From Silicimonas sp. (GTDB taxonomy: Bacteria > Pseudomonadota > Alphaproteobacteria > Rhodobacterales > Rhodobacteraceae): a stretch of 49,861 nucleotides of DNA. The first letter of the stretch is position 1, and each line of letters starts with the position of its first letter. The stretch lies in assembly GCA_013002465.1 (NCBI GenBank), contig JABDJO010000037.1:1-49861 (forward strand). The letters run 5' to 3'. A model generated the notes under the pieces. The model saw only the letters and a program-made list of their open reading frames with translations, made no database searches and was not told the DNA's origin. Shown here piece by piece: positions 20,812-30,185 of this stretch. The translations under genes were made by a program, and so were the position numbers.

Positions 20812-21600
20812 TCATGGCGTGCGCACCCAGAGGAACAATCCGCATTCGTCTGCCGCGCGTTCGACGGCGGCGAGATCCAGGACCATGACGCCGTCCTCTT
20901 CCAGCACCAATCCGTCAAGGCCCGCCTTGGCCGCTCTGGCAACAGTATCGACGCCGATTGTGGGAAGGTCGATCCGGCGGTCCTGGCCGGGTTTTGCCGC
21001 CTTGTAAAACACACCGCCTCGACCATCGGGACGGTTTTCAAGGCTGGCCAGCATCCAGTCGGTGCCAAACTGACCCTCGATGGCAAGAACCTGGCCATGA
21101 TGGACAACACAGGACTGGCCAATGTCGAGAATACCGGTCCTGGCAAGCACATCCGCCGCGCGAGCCGCGTCCTTTTCGTTCTGAGAGCTGGGTTTCCGAG
21201 TGGTGAAAACCCCGTGAACCGGCAGAAGCGCCGCGGCGAATTCATGGGCCGCGCGTATGGTCATGCCGGCCTCTTCGAAGATGCTCAGAACCTCGCGCAG
21301 GGCGCCATCGTCGCCTTTTTCCAGTGCGACCTTGATGCGTGGAACCAGAGGTTCGGTGGCGGCATCTATGCGGGATGTGTCGATCCTGGGTCGCGCAATG
21401 GAACCGGCAAAGCAGACTTCGGTGATCCCGAGCGCCTGGAACTCTGCCAGGAGCGTTCCGAGTTCCTCGATACGAAAGCGTCTGTCAGGGACCAGATGGT
21501 CGGGATCGTGCCCTTGAAGGGAGGCGATATGAGGCAGATCGGGCAGGTTTTCGACCAGCACTGCGGGAAGTTTTCCTTCGCCTGCGATCAGCGCCAGCAC
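20812..21600 (-). CDS. lpxI: UDP-2,3-diacylglucosamine diphosphatase LpxI
   Basis: 262-residue protein of the DUF1009/LpxI family, which in many alphaproteobacteria replaces LpxH and cleaves UDP-2,3-diacylglucosamine to lipid X. The sequence begins LALIAGEGKLP, typical of LpxI, and has the block CFAGSIARP, the HEFAAALLP stretch and a C-terminal FYKAAKPGQDRRIDLPTIG with DGLVLEEDGVMVLD. The GTG start at 21600 lies 3 bases after the lpxA stop. It fills the expected slot between lpxA and lpxB. Confidence 0.94.
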   Translation of the reverse strand: MLALIAGEGKLPAVLVENLPDLPHIASLQGHDPDHLVPDRRFRIEELGTLLAEFQALGITEVCFAGSIARPRIDTSRIDAATEPLVPRIKVALEKGDDGALREVLSIFEEAGMTIRAAHEFAAALLPVHGVFTTRKPSSQNEKDAARAADVLARTGILDIGQSCVVHHGQVLAIEGQFGTDWMLASLENRPDGRGGVFYKAAKPGQDRRIDLPTIGVDTVARAAKAGLDGLVLEEDGVMVLDLAAVERAADECGLFLWVRTP

Positions 21601-21603
21601 GGC

Positions 21604-22404
21604 CTAGCGCTCCGGTGTCAGATAGCTGCGATCGGATGCGTCAAGCACGAAATCGACAATTTCGCGGACGTAGGCACTGTCGGTTTCCTCGCCAAGCCGA
21701 CGCGCGCGATCCTGAAAGGCGCCGTCACCCTGTGCCAGCATCTGAAAAGCCGCTCGCAAGGCCGTGATGTCAGAGCGGGCCACGCCCTTGCGCTTCAGCC
21801 CGACAAGGTTCAGTCCATCAAGTTGCCCGCGCGGGCTTTGCACAAGTCCGTAGGGGATCACATCGTTGGTCACCATGGTCACCGCGCCGATGATGGCGCC
21901 ACGTCCAACGCGAACCCATTGGTGGATGCCCGATAGCCCGCCGATGATCACGTCGTCCTCGATCACGCAATGGCCTGCAATGGCGCCCTGATTGGCCACG
22001 ATCACGCGGTCACCGACCCGGGCATCATGGGCCACGTGAGCTCCTGTCATGAACAGGCAATCATCGCCGACCCGGGTTTCACCGCCGCCCCCGTCGGTGC
22101 CGGTGTTCATGGTCACGCCTTCGCGGATGCGATTGCGCTTGCCGACGACCAGCCGGGTTTCCTCGCCCTTGAATTTCAGATCCTGCGGGATCTCTCCGAT
22201 CACAGCGCCAGAAAAGATCACGGTTTCATCGCCGATTGATGTCTTGCCCGTGACAACCGCATTCGACTTAACTTCGACATTTGCTCCAAGCCGGACCTCG
22301 GCGCCAATGACCGAGAAAGGACCCACGCGTGTGCCGGGCCCAATGCCCGCGCCGTCTTCGACAACGGCCATCGGATGGATCAGGGCGGCGGGATCGACGC
22401 TCAC
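21604..22404 (-). CDS. lpxA: UDP-GlcNAc acyltransferase LpxA
   Basis: 266-residue left-handed beta-helix enzyme that starts lipid A synthesis by moving an R-3-hydroxyacyl chain from ACP to UDP-GlcNAc. Hexapeptide repeats run from about residue 5 to 190 (for example [20 protein letters not shown]). The catalytic histidine is His126 in [10 protein letters not shown]. The start is the GTG at 22404 ([11 protein letters not shown]), which overlaps the TGA of fabZ as GTGA; an ATG further upstream would run far into fabZ. Next come lpxI and lpxB. Confidence 0.97.
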   Translation of the reverse strand: MSVDPAALIHPMAVVEDGAGIGPGTRVGPFSVIGAEVRLGANVEVKSNAVVTGKTSIGDETVIFSGAVIGEIPQDLKFKGEETRLVVGKRNRIREGVTMNTGTDGGGGETRVGDDCLFMTGAHVAHDARVGDRVIVANQGAIAGHCVIEDDVIIGGLSGIHQWVRVGRGAIIGAVTMVTNDVIPYGLVQSPRGQLDGLNLVGLKRKGVARSDITALRAAFQMLAQGDGAFQDRARRLGEETDSAYVREIVDFVLDASDRSYLTPER

Positions 22405-22856
22405 TTTGGTAAATCCATCATGGCGGTGAATTCGCACTCGCAGGCGGTTTCGCCTTCGACGCTGGCGACACCGCGAAATTTCCAGACCTTTCCGCCGCCA
22501 CGCAGGGTTTCCACGGCCATCCGCAATGTGTCACCGGGGCCGACCTTGCGGCGGAATTTCACGCCGTCCATGGCCATGAAGTAGACGCCAAAATCCTTGT
22601 CGGCGAGGTCAAGCCCGACACCGGCAATCACCGCCGCGGTCTGGGCCATGGCTTCGACCATGTAGACACCTGGAAATACCGGTTGCTTCGGAAAGTGCCC
22701 GGTAAATTGTGGCTCGTTCATCGTGACGTTCTTGATCCCGATGCCGCTTTTGGTTCCGTCGATGTCTATCACGCGATCCACCAAAAGAAACGGATAGCGG
22801 TGCGGGATTATCCTTTGGATCAGCTCGATGTCAGCGGTCTTGAGGGCCTCGCCCAT
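22401..22856 (-). CDS. fabZ: 3-hydroxyacyl-ACP dehydratase FabZ
   Basis: 151-residue hot-dog fold dehydratase of fatty-acid elongation, here in the lipid A gene cluster where it competes with LpxA for the hydroxyacyl-ACP pool. Visible motifs are [13 protein letters not shown] (18-29) and [20 protein letters not shown] with catalytic His54 and Glu68. The ATG at 22856 gives normal length. Its end overlaps lpxA; 72 bases separate it from the upstream skp gene. Confidence 0.97.
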   Translation of the reverse strand: MGEALKTADIELIQRIIPHRYPFLLVDRVIDIDGTKSGIGIKNVTMNEPQFTGHFPKQPVFPGVYMVEAMAQTAAVIAGVGLDLADKDFGVYFMAMDGVKFRRKVGPGDTLRMAVETLRGGGKVWKFRGVASVEGETACECEFTAMMDLPK

Positions 22857-22928
22857 GTCTCACCTCTTTTTCTAATGGGGTAACAAGGGTTGCGGCCCGG
22901 GGCAAGGCAAGGCGGCGTTGCAATGCGC

Positions 22929-23474
22929 CTATTCGGCTTCGCGTTTTTCGGCCTCGTTCACCTGGAGGATCGCCTCGTCGGTGATGTCGATACTGTCAGC
23001 AGATAAAAAGATGTCGCGGCGGTCAATGACGACAAGGCCGCCCCTGGCCCGGACGATTTCCGAGATGATGCCGGTCGCCTGGCGGAAGAACTCGGTGCGG
23101 GCTTCGTCGCGCGCCCGGTTCAGCACTCGCGCCTTTTCGTCCTGCTGGGCACGGATCGCCTGAACCCGAGTATCGAAGGCATTGGCCAGTTCGCGAAACT
23201 CCTCGGGGTTCAGGTCGGGGCGTTTCTCGGTCAGTTCGCGCTCTTGGGCGATCAGTTCATTTTCGATCCGCTTGTTTTCCGCTGCCAAAGCCTGGGCCTC
23301 GCCTTCCAGTTTTTCCAGCGCTGCCGCCCCAAGATTGGTTTCCGAGAACAACCGGTCCTGATCAATGGTCAGAATTGGTGATCTGCCCTGCGCATGGACC
23401 TCGGTCGTGACCAGGAAACCGACAATCGCCAGAACCAGCCAAGCAGGTCTAGAACTGAGTTGAGATCGTGACAT
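22929..23474 (-). CDS. skp: OmpH/Skp family periplasmic chaperone
   Basis: 181-residue exported protein of the Skp/OmpH family, which holds unfolded outer-membrane proteins on the way to BamA. A signal peptide ends at about residue 28 (TTEVHA before QGRS). The mature part starts with the family-like ILTIDQDRLFSETNLG and then forms a long charged coiled coil (about 50-140). The ATG at 23474 lies inside the end of bamA, giving a 26-base overlap in another frame; this start supplies a proper signal peptide, and shorter alternatives would break it. Confidence 0.88.
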   Translation of the reverse strand: MSRSQLSSRPAWLVLAIVGFLVTTEVHAQGRSPILTIDQDRLFSETNLGAAALEKLEGEAQALAAENKRIENELIAQERELTEKRPDLNPEEFRELANAFDTRVQAIRAQQDEKARVLNRARDEARTEFFRQATGIISEIVRARGGLVVIDRRDIFLSADSIDITDEAILQVNEAEKREAE

Positions 23475-25737
23475 CAAAGGAGTTTTCTTCGTCCAGAGGG
23501 TTCTTCTCGATCGGTTTTGCAAAGTTCATGCGCAGCGGGCCGATTGGCGTGTCCCAAAAAAGTGAAAACCCGACCGAAGAACGCAGTTCGAAGCTGTCAT
23601 CGACCACTGCAACCCCCGCGGTGTTGTCGAGCCCCCAGAGCGAGCCCATATCAACAAACACGCCACCGCTCAGGCCATATTCTTCGGGCAATCCAAGAGG
23701 GAAGTCTGCTTCAAGACGCAAGGAAACGTATTTGTTGCCTCCCAAAACGTCCGATTCAACAGCACCCGTGTCGCGCGGTCCGACACCGCGAGAGCCAAAA
23801 CCACGGAGCTGATTAGAGCTTAGAAAGAAGCGGTCGGTGATACGGGTGCTGCCACCGCTCGACGAACTGATAAAGCCGCCTTCCAGGATTGCCCTTAAGG
23901 TGACTTCTTCGTTCAGGACGTCGCGTTGCGCCACAGCGCTTGCTGTCGTTTTCAGATACTCTGTGTCGCCGCCCAATCCGGCAAATTCCTGCCCGAAACG
24001 CAGGCGGACGCCCCGGTTCGGGTTCAACCCGCCTCGCAACAGATCGAATGTATAGGTATAGCCGATTGCACTTTTGAATTGGTCGCCTGCTTCGGCAAGA
24101 ATGATCGGAGACGCATCGGGCGACACATTGAACAAATCGTCTTGCGACGCCCGATAGTGGACCTCAAGACGGGAATTTTCGCCGGTAGGAAACGCAAGCC
24201 TTGGCGAGATGCTGGTGATACGCGTATCGTAACTGGTGTTATCGAAATCGGTCGTTATGTGGGCCAGATTGATGCCAAATGTCAGGTCGCGCCCCAAAAA
24301 TGCCGGTTCGCTGAACGACAGAACTGACCGAGAATTCTCCGCACCAGATTCGATGTTGACCGACAATGCCTGGCCGCGCCCAAGGAAATTCCGCTCGGAA
24401 AATCCAATCGTAAGGGCAAGGCCTGTGTCATCACTGAACGCCCCGCCAAAGGTCAGCGACCCTGTCGGTTGTTCTTCCACGTCGACATCGACAATGACCT
24501 GATCCGACGACGAACCTTGGCGGGTACCCACATCGGCGGTGGCAAAGAAACCAAGCGCGCGAATGCGTTCTGCGCCGTTACGGATTTCGCGTGGATTGAA
24601 GGGATCACCCTCGACCGTTGTGAACTGGCGCCGGATGACCCGGTCAAGTGTGGTCTGATTGCCTTCGATGTCGATGCGCTCGACAAAAATGCGGGGACCG
24701 CGGACAAGGGCAAACTCCACATCCAATGTCAGGTTGCGATTGTTACGCGACACCCGAGGGTCGACCCGAAGAAAATCAAATCCCTGCTTCAGGGCCAGCC
24801 GTTCCAGGCGGGCGATTTGTTCTTCGATCAGCGTTGGAGACCAAGTCGCGCCGGATCGGATTCTAAGGGCGTCGCGGTAATCCTGGATGTCGAGATTCTG
24901 AAATTCGCTGGTAACCGAGACTTCACCAACCGAATAGCGTTGTCCTTCGCGGACATTGAAGGTGACAAAGGTTGCGTCGCGTTCACGCGACAATTCCGTC
25001 GAGACGTTCAAGACCTGGAAATCCACGTAGCCCCGCGAACGATAGAAATCGACCAGTAACTGACGGTCGAAAGCAATGCGTTCGGGAATGAACGTGTCAC
25101 GCTGGATGATCCGGCGCAGGAACCCCGCCTGCTTGGTGTCGATGACCCGACGCAAACGACGATCCGAATAGGCCCGGTTCCCGACAAAGCTGATACGCTC
25201 GTTTTCGACAACCCGGCCTTCGCTGACCTCGAAGATCAGATCGACGCGGTTATCTGACCGGCGGATGATCTTTGGGGTAACCTGGGCCGCAAGACGCGAA
25301 GCTTGCGTATAGGCGTCCGCGATGGCAGCGGCATCGGAGGCGGCGACGGCTGGTGAATAGACCCGGCGCGGGGTGGATGAAATGATACTCAGAAGCGCCT
25401 CGTCATCCAGGCGTTCGTTGCCCTCGATGTTGATCCGGCTGATTGTGGGGCGTTCGACCACACTTATCCGCACGCCGCCGCCAATCGGCACAATCTCGGC
25501 TGTTTCGAACAGGCCCGATCCCATTATGTTCTGCACCGCGTCGTTCAATTCGCCATCCGAGACGACCTGTCCGGGGGTGAATCCTGCAAAGCTGATGATC
25601 GAGGCGTCGGGAATGCGTTCGTTGCCTTCGACCTGGATCGCGTTGATCGTGGTCTGCGCGCTGGACGGTTCTGCCCCTATCGACAGCAAAACGCCAAAAA
25701 TCACTGCTGCCAAGAATTTCGATACTGCCCCAGACAT
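23449..25737 (-). CDS. bamA: outer-membrane assembly factor BamA
   Basis: 762-residue Omp85 protein, the core of the machine that inserts beta-barrel proteins into the outer membrane. A signal peptide (about 1-27, cut before QTTINAIQVEGN) is followed by five POTRA domains, recognisable from repeated I-x-V-x-G-N-x-R-I/L starts such as INAIQVEGNERI and ISRINIEGNERL, then a C-terminal barrel. The barrel has the RFFLSSNQLRGFGSRGVGPRD segment and ends in Phe (ISTQF), as expected for an outer-membrane protein. It lies downstream of rseP and overlaps skp. Confidence 0.97.
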   Translation of the reverse strand: MSGAVSKFLAAVIFGVLLSIGAEPSSAQTTINAIQVEGNERIPDASIISFAGFTPGQVVSDGELNDAVQNIMGSGLFETAEIVPIGGGVRISVVERPTISRINIEGNERLDDEALLSIISSTPRRVYSPAVAASDAAAIADAYTQASRLAAQVTPKIIRRSDNRVDLIFEVSEGRVVENERISFVGNRAYSDRRLRRVIDTKQAGFLRRIIQRDTFIPERIAFDRQLLVDFYRSRGYVDFQVLNVSTELSRERDATFVTFNVREGQRYSVGEVSVTSEFQNLDIQDYRDALRIRSGATWSPTLIEEQIARLERLALKQGFDFLRVDPRVSRNNRNLTLDVEFALVRGPRIFVERIDIEGNQTTLDRVIRRQFTTVEGDPFNPREIRNGAERIRALGFFATADVGTRQGSSSDQVIVDVDVEEQPTGSLTFGGAFSDDTGLALTIGFSERNFLGRGQALSVNIESGAENSRSVLSFSEPAFLGRDLTFGINLAHITTDFDNTSYDTRITSISPRLAFPTGENSRLEVHYRASQDDLFNVSPDASPIILAEAGDQFKSAIGYTYTFDLLRGGLNPNRGVRLRFGQEFAGLGGDTEYLKTTASAVAQRDVLNEEVTLRAILEGGFISSSSGGSTRITDRFFLSSNQLRGFGSRGVGPRDTGAVESDVLGGNKYVSLRLEADFPLGLPEEYGLSGGVFVDMGSLWGLDNTAGVAVVDDSFELRSSVGFSLFWDTPIGPLRMNFAKPIEKNPLDEENSFDVTISTQF

Positions 25738-25804
25738 GTGCCCGCCCTGTCAAATACTTGCTTATGATTTGAGTAGTCGGATTCTTGGGGGCTGTCAAAA
25801 GCCG

Positions 25805-25829
25805 GACGCCGCCCTGAGAGGACGGCGTC
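25805..25829 (-). terminator. hairpin upstream of bamA
   Basis: GACGCCG (25805-25811) pairs with CGGCGTC (25823-25829), with a small inner CCT/AGG stem. Leftward it is followed by GCTTTTGAC, rightward by GAGACAGTTTTGG. It may end transcripts of the 41-residue ORF before bamA, giving bamA its own promoter. Confidence 0.5.
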
Positions 25830-25843
25830 GAGACAGTTTTGGA

Positions 25844-25856
25844 TGTGTGTGTGTGT
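25844..25856. repeat. short TG dinucleotide repeat
   Basis: Six to seven TG units (13 bases) lie between the small ORF and bamA. Such tracts can slip during replication, but no open reading frame spans it, so any effect would be on transcription. Confidence 0.5.
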
Positions 25857-25877
25857 AAGCGTGACGGGAGGCGACGT

Positions 25878-26003
25878 TCAGGGCGACCCGATGTAGGCGG
25901 CCAGGAATAAGGCGCCACCAAGAGCCAGCGGAATGAGGAACCGATCCAGGTTCACTTCCACCAAAAGTTCCAGCCCTTTGTAGCCATGTTGCAGCGTTTG
26001 CAT
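25878..26003 (-). CDS. 41-residue single-helix membrane protein
   Basis: Small ORF between rseP and bamA. It starts MQTLQHGYKGLELLVEVNLD and ends AAYIGSP, with one hydrophobic helix from about 22 to 39 (FLIPLALGGALFLAAYIG). GGGGAAAACCG before the ATG at 26003 can serve as a ribosome site. The location between the sigma-E-type protease gene and bamA suggests an envelope role, but that is only context. I do not recognise a named family. Confidence 0.6.
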   Translation of the reverse strand: MQTLQHGYKGLELLVEVNLDRFLIPLALGGALFLAAYIGSP

Positions 26004-26111
26004 CGGTTTTCCCCGTCGTAGGAGTTCGTATGACCGAATCTAGGCGGGAAATGTGACGCGATTTGGGCGGAGCGGGGGCGGTTCCGTGTCAGTTCGGTAA
26101 AGGTCGGGAAA

Positions 26112-27455
26112 TCAAGGGCAAATCAAGTCATTGCCAACAGAAAACGCCATCAATCCAAGCATCAGCGTCAATCCGCCGGCCATCAGGTATCTTAAGGCGC
26201 GATCGCTTGGCGGCCGCCCTGTGACGGCCTCCCAGGCGTGAAACACCAGGTGACCACCATCCAGGACCGGGATCGGAAAGAGGTTCAACATGCCCACGGC
26301 CGTCGATAACAGGGCGATGAACCAGATAAAGCTGAACCACCCCTGACTGGCCGCCTGCCCCGAAACTTCGGCGATGCCAATCGGGCCCGAGAGGTTGCAC
26401 GTCGAAATCTTGCCCGCAATCATGTGATAGAGCCCCGAAAGCGAAGAACGAATAATAAACACGATCTGATCCGCGCCATAGGTCGCAGCCTCGCCGATGG
26501 ACGGGGTCGTCACGGCTGGTTTGAACACCAGACCACCGGTCATACCAATCAGCCAACGGGTTTCGAACCCGCCATCTGGCAACGGCAGATCCCGTCGCGT
26601 GGGCTCCAATGTCAGCGATTGCGCCCCCTCGCCCTGCCGCCAAACGTTAATCGTCAGGGCCTTGCCATCCGAAGCGCCAACGGCGTCGCGCAGTTCGTCA
26701 AAGTCGAAGATGGCCTGGCCGTCGATGGCCGTTATGACATCGCCTTCCTGCAGATCGGCTTTGTCGGCAGCGGAATCCGGCGTCGTGGACTGTACCATGG
26801 GCGGGAATGGCCAAGGACCGGTAACCTCGATCTCGTCGCCATTGCGCAATACGCGATAGGGCAGTTCGGGTGCGACAGTCAGGGTTTCAGCGAATTCGCG
26901 AAACTCTTCAGGGTTCGGCACCGGCTTGCCGTCGATGGCCAAAAGCACATCGCCGATCATCAGTTCGTGAACCTCGGACGACGGCAGGGGGTGCAGTTCG
27001 TCGATTGTCACCGGATCCGCCGTGACACCCCGAAACAAAAGCAGGGCCGCGAATATCAAGAAAGACAGGGCAAAGTTGAAAGCCGGACCGGCAAAGACCG
27101 TCGCCGCCCGCGCCCAGAGCGGTGCGCCGTGCATGGAGTGACGCCGTTCGTCTTCACTGAGGCCCGCCATGACCTCTTCGTCGGGGTTCGAGGCCGCGCC
27201 ACCGTCGCCCAGAAACTTGACATATCCGCCAAACGGAAGCGCCGCGATCTGCCAGCGGGTGCCGTGTTTGTCGACGCGGCTGGTCAGAACCGGGCCAAAG
27301 CCGATGGAAAACACCTCGGCCTTGATGCCAGTCCAACGGCCCACGATATAGTGGCCATATTCGTGAATTGCGATGATGATCGACAAGGCGATGATGAACG
27401 CCGCGATGGTAAAGAAGAAATTGCCGAACGTCGGGATCAGCCCTGCGATGTCCAA
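26112..27455 (-). CDS. rseP: site-2 protease RseP
   Basis: 447-residue inner-membrane zinc protease that cuts anti-sigma factors and signal peptides within the membrane. The metal site HEYGHY (31-36) is in the first helix and LDGGHLVF is in the third helix near residue 395; two PDZ-like domains lie between. The start is a TTG at 27455, preceded by AGGACC; no ATG exists before the catalytic motif, so the TTG is needed to give the first helix. dxr ends 10 bases upstream. Confidence 0.95.
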   Translation of the reverse strand: MDIAGLIPTFGNFFFTIAAFIIALSIIIAIHEYGHYIVGRWTGIKAEVFSIGFGPVLTSRVDKHGTRWQIAALPFGGYVKFLGDGGAASNPDEEVMAGLSEDERRHSMHGAPLWARAATVFAGPAFNFALSFLIFAALLLFRGVTADPVTIDELHPLPSSEVHELMIGDVLLAIDGKPVPNPEEFREFAETLTVAPELPYRVLRNGDEIEVTGPWPFPPMVQSTTPDSAADKADLQEGDVITAIDGQAIFDFDELRDAVGASDGKALTINVWRQGEGAQSLTLEPTRRDLPLPDGGFETRWLIGMTGGLVFKPAVTTPSIGEAATYGADQIVFIIRSSLSGLYHMIAGKISTCNLSGPIGIAEVSGQAASQGWFSFIWFIALLSTAVGMLNLFPIPVLDGGHLVFHAWEAVTGRPPSDRALRYLMAGGLTLMLGLMAFSVGNDLICP

Positions 27456-27465
27456 GGATCAGGTC

Positions 27466-28638
27466 CTATTCTTGTTTCAAGCTCATGGACTCTTCAGCCC
27501 GCCTACGCGCCACTTGGTCCGCCTCGCGCACAGATTCAAGGGTAATCGCGGCGTTTCCGAGGCGGTCCCCTGACATATTTTCGATCACATCGCCCACAAC
27601 ACAGGCCATATCGGTGAACCGCAACCGCCCGGCCAGAAACCCGTCCAGCGCCGCTTCCTTGGCCCCGTTGAAGGCTGCACCGGCAAGACCCCGCATCGCC
27701 ATGACCTCGTAAGCCAACCCCAAGGCGGGGTATCGCATGAGGTCGGGGGCAGAAAAATTCAACTGGCCAATCGCCGCAAGATCCAGACGGTCAAGCGCCA
27801 GATCGGGCCGGGTGGGATAACTCAAGGCATAGCCGATTGCATGGCGCATGTCATGGGGACCGACATGGGCCATGATCCCGCCGTCGCGGAACCCGACCAG
27901 GGCATGTACCAGGCTTTCGGGGTGAATAAGCACTTCGATCTGATCTGGGGCAACGCCGAAAAACTCACGTGTTTCAATGACCTCTAGCGCCTTGTTAAAC
28001 ATGGATGCACTGTCGATGGTGATCCGCTGACCCATGGCCCAGTTCGGGTGGTTCGACGCCTCTTCCGGTGTCGCGGCCTGAAGCCTTTCGAACGGCCAAT
28101 CGCGGAAGGCCCCGCCCGATGCGGTGATGATCACACGTTCAACGGTTTCCATGGATTCACCGCGAAGGGCCTGGAAAATAGCCGAGTGTTCGCTGTCGAC
28201 CGGCAGGATCGTGGCCCCGTGGGTTTTTGCCGTGGCCAGCATCAGGGGCCCGGCCGTCACGAGGCTTTCCTTGTTGGCGAGCGCCAGAGTCGTCCCTTGT
28301 TCGAGCGCCTTCAACCCCGGTGCCAGTCCTGCGGCGCCAACGATAGCGGACATGATCCAGCTTGCCGGTCGGCTGGCAGCCTCGGTCACGGCCGCAGCAC
28401 CAGCGGCGGTTTCCACGCCCGAACCTTCAAGCGCCGCGCGCAAGGGTTCATGACATTCGTCAAAGGCGGTGATGGCAATCTCGGCCTGAAATTCGCGCGC
28501 GGCCCGGGCAAGGGCGCTGATGTTTCGCCCGCCCGTCAGGGCAACCACACGATAGGCTTCGGGATCGCGACGGATCAGATCAAGGGTGTTTTGCCCGATG
28601 GACCCGGTGGCACCGAAGATGGAAACCCGGCGTGTCAT
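27466..28638 (-). CDS. dxr: 1-deoxy-D-xylulose 5-phosphate reductoisomerase
   Basis: 390-residue enzyme making 2-C-methylerythritol 4-phosphate, the first committed step of the MEP isoprenoid pathway. NADPH motif GATGSIGQNTLDLI is at 9-22; ALANKESLV, LPVDSEHSAIFQ (metal-binding Asp and Glu) and the NHPNWAMGQRITIDSASMFNK region (around 210) are all present. The product feeds the substrate of the adjacent uppS. The ATG overlaps the cdsA TGA (ATGA). Confidence 0.98.
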   Translation of the reverse strand: MTRRVSIFGATGSIGQNTLDLIRRDPEAYRVVALTGGRNISALARAAREFQAEIAITAFDECHEPLRAALEGSGVETAAGAAAVTEAASRPASWIMSAIVGAAGLAPGLKALEQGTTLALANKESLVTAGPLMLATAKTHGATILPVDSEHSAIFQALRGESMETVERVIITASGGAFRDWPFERLQAATPEEASNHPNWAMGQRITIDSASMFNKALEVIETREFFGVAPDQIEVLIHPESLVHALVGFRDGGIMAHVGPHDMRHAIGYALSYPTRPDLALDRLDLAAIGQLNFSAPDLMRYPALGLAYEVMAMRGLAGAAFNGAKEAALDGFLAGRLRFTDMACVVGDVIENMSGDRLGNAAITLESVREADQVARRRAEESMSLKQE

Positions 28639-29423
28639 GGCAGAACCGGAGGAAAATCAATGATCTGTTCAACCAGCAACAGGAAAAGCGAGGCCCCCAA
28701 CATGGCGTCAAACCGGTCGAACATGCCGCCGTGGCCAGGCAGGATGTTGGAACTGTCCTTGACCCCGACGCGACGCTTCAATGCGCTTTCGGCCACGTCG
28801 CCCAATTGTCCGGCGATGGCCACGGCTATGGAAATGCCAATCAATTCAGGCCCGGCAAATCCGAATATCACGTAGACGATTGCAACACAGGCCGCCCCGA
28901 TCCACCCCGCAACTGTCCCCGACCATGTTTTCTTCGGGCTGATCTTGGGCCAGAACTTCGGGCCACCAATTGCCTTGCCCGCGAAATATCCCAGGATATC
29001 GGCAACGATGACCACAAGCGCCAACCACGCGACCCAAAGAAACCCGAAATCATCGCGTTGAATGACCAGGCCCAGACCGGCAACCAGTACAGCGGTCGTG
29101 AAAAGCGCGTATGTCACCTTGTGCCGGTCAAGCTGCGCGATACCCAAAAGGGCTGGCGCAAACACCAGCGGCAAGACGTAACCAATTGGAAACGTAACCA
29201 ACAAAAGCAGGGCGATGCCAGCGAATACGCCATAGGGTACGGCAAGGCGGCCCCCGCCGATCATGCGTGTGACCTCCCAAACCATGATGCCCGAAATGAC
29301 GGCGATCAGGATGTGAAAGGGATGCCCGCCGATCCACATGATCCAAAGCCCCACGATGGCCGCGATGCCGCCTGACAGCAATCGCTGGCTCAGATCGCTC
29401 CACTGCCCCGGTGGGGGTGTCAT
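28635..29423 (-). CDS. cdsA: phosphatidate cytidylyltransferase
   Basis: 262-residue polytopic membrane enzyme that makes CDP-diacylglycerol, the precursor of all phospholipid head groups. The CTP transferase signature is visible near the C-terminus as GDVAESALKRRVGVKDSS followed by PGHGGMFDRFDAM. About seven hydrophobic helices precede and surround it. The gene overlaps uppS upstream and dxr downstream by ATGA, so the three are translated together. Confidence 0.96.
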   Translation of the reverse strand: MTPPPGQWSDLSQRLLSGGIAAIVGLWIMWIGGHPFHILIAVISGIMVWEVTRMIGGGRLAVPYGVFAGIALLLLVTFPIGYVLPLVFAPALLGIAQLDRHKVTYALFTTAVLVAGLGLVIQRDDFGFLWVAWLALVVIVADILGYFAGKAIGGPKFWPKISPKKTWSGTVAGWIGAACVAIVYVIFGFAGPELIGISIAVAIAGQLGDVAESALKRRVGVKDSSNILPGHGGMFDRFDAMLGASLFLLLVEQIIDFPPVLP

Positions 29424-30142
29424 CCAGGCACGGCTCCGTAACGGCGTTCGCGGGTCGAAAAGCTGGACAGAACGCGGGCGAATTCATCGCGCGAAAAGTC
29501 CGGCCACAGCGTGTCGATGAAGACATATTCGGAATATGCGGACTGCCAGAGCAGGAAGTTCGAGATCCGCGCTTCACCCGAGGTGCGGATCACCAGATCG
29601 GGGTCTGGCAAAACATAGGTATCAAGAAACCGCGCCAGGGTTTCGGCATCCACCGTTTCGGGGTCGATGCGGCCAGCCGCCACTTCGCGGCTGAGACGCT
29701 TGGTGGCGCGCGCAACCTCGTCGCGGCCGCCATAGTTCAGTGCAATGGTCAGATGCACGGTGTCGTTGTCGCAGGTCAGAAGTTCCAACTCGTCCATAAG
29801 GGCGACAAGGTTCTCATCCAGTTTGATGCGGTCCCCAATGAAACGGACACGCACGCCAGCTTCGACCAATTCTTTGGTTTCGCTCATCAAATAGCGCTTG
29901 AAAAGCTTCATCAGACCGGAAACTTCGGTCTGGGTACGCTTCCAGTTTTCGGTCGAAAAGGCGAAAATGGTCAGGTATTTCACGCCGAGGTCAGGGCACG
30001 CCTCGACGATTTCGCGCACCCGTCGCGCACCTGCATGGTGCCCAAACAATCGGGGCTTGCCGCGCGCCTGAGCCCAACGACCGTTTCCGTCCATGATGAT
30101 TGCCACATGTTCTGGCGTGGCGATGCTCTTGCTATTGCCCAA
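29420..30142 (-). CDS. uppS: isoprenyl transferase (undecaprenyl-PP synthase)
   Basis: Cis-prenyltransferase that lengthens farnesyl diphosphate to the C55 carrier for peptidoglycan and other polymers. The substrate motif HVAIIMDGNGRWAQARG is near the N-terminus, with the catalytic Asp in MDGNG; RTSGEARISNFLLWQSAYSE and FIDTLWPDF mark the C-terminal part. I prefer the TTG at 30142, which has AGGAG seven bases upstream; the GTG at 30160 is an alternative that would add six residues. About 240 residues. It overlaps cdsA and follows frr. Confidence 0.94.
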   Translation of the reverse strand: MGNSKSIATPEHVAIIMDGNGRWAQARGKPRLFGHHAGARRVREIVEACPDLGVKYLTIFAFSTENWKRTQTEVSGLMKLFKRYLMSETKELVEAGVRVRFIGDRIKLDENLVALMDELELLTCDNDTVHLTIALNYGGRDEVARATKRLSREVAAGRIDPETVDAETLARFLDTYVLPDPDLVIRTSGEARISNFLLWQSAYSEYVFIDTLWPDFSRDEFARVLSSFSTRERRYGAVPG

Positions 30143-30185
30143 TGCGGGTCTCCTGATCACTCATCCCTACCACCTTAAATACAGC

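Noticed and set aside
20778-21245. Long N-terminal extension of the lpxB frame
   Set aside because: It is antisense-free but overlaps lpxI in another frame, has no family similarity, and the GTG at 20777 has a ribosome site and matches known LpxB starts.
26424-27545. 373-codon open frame antisense to rseP
   Set aside because: Shadow frame; no start signal or motif.
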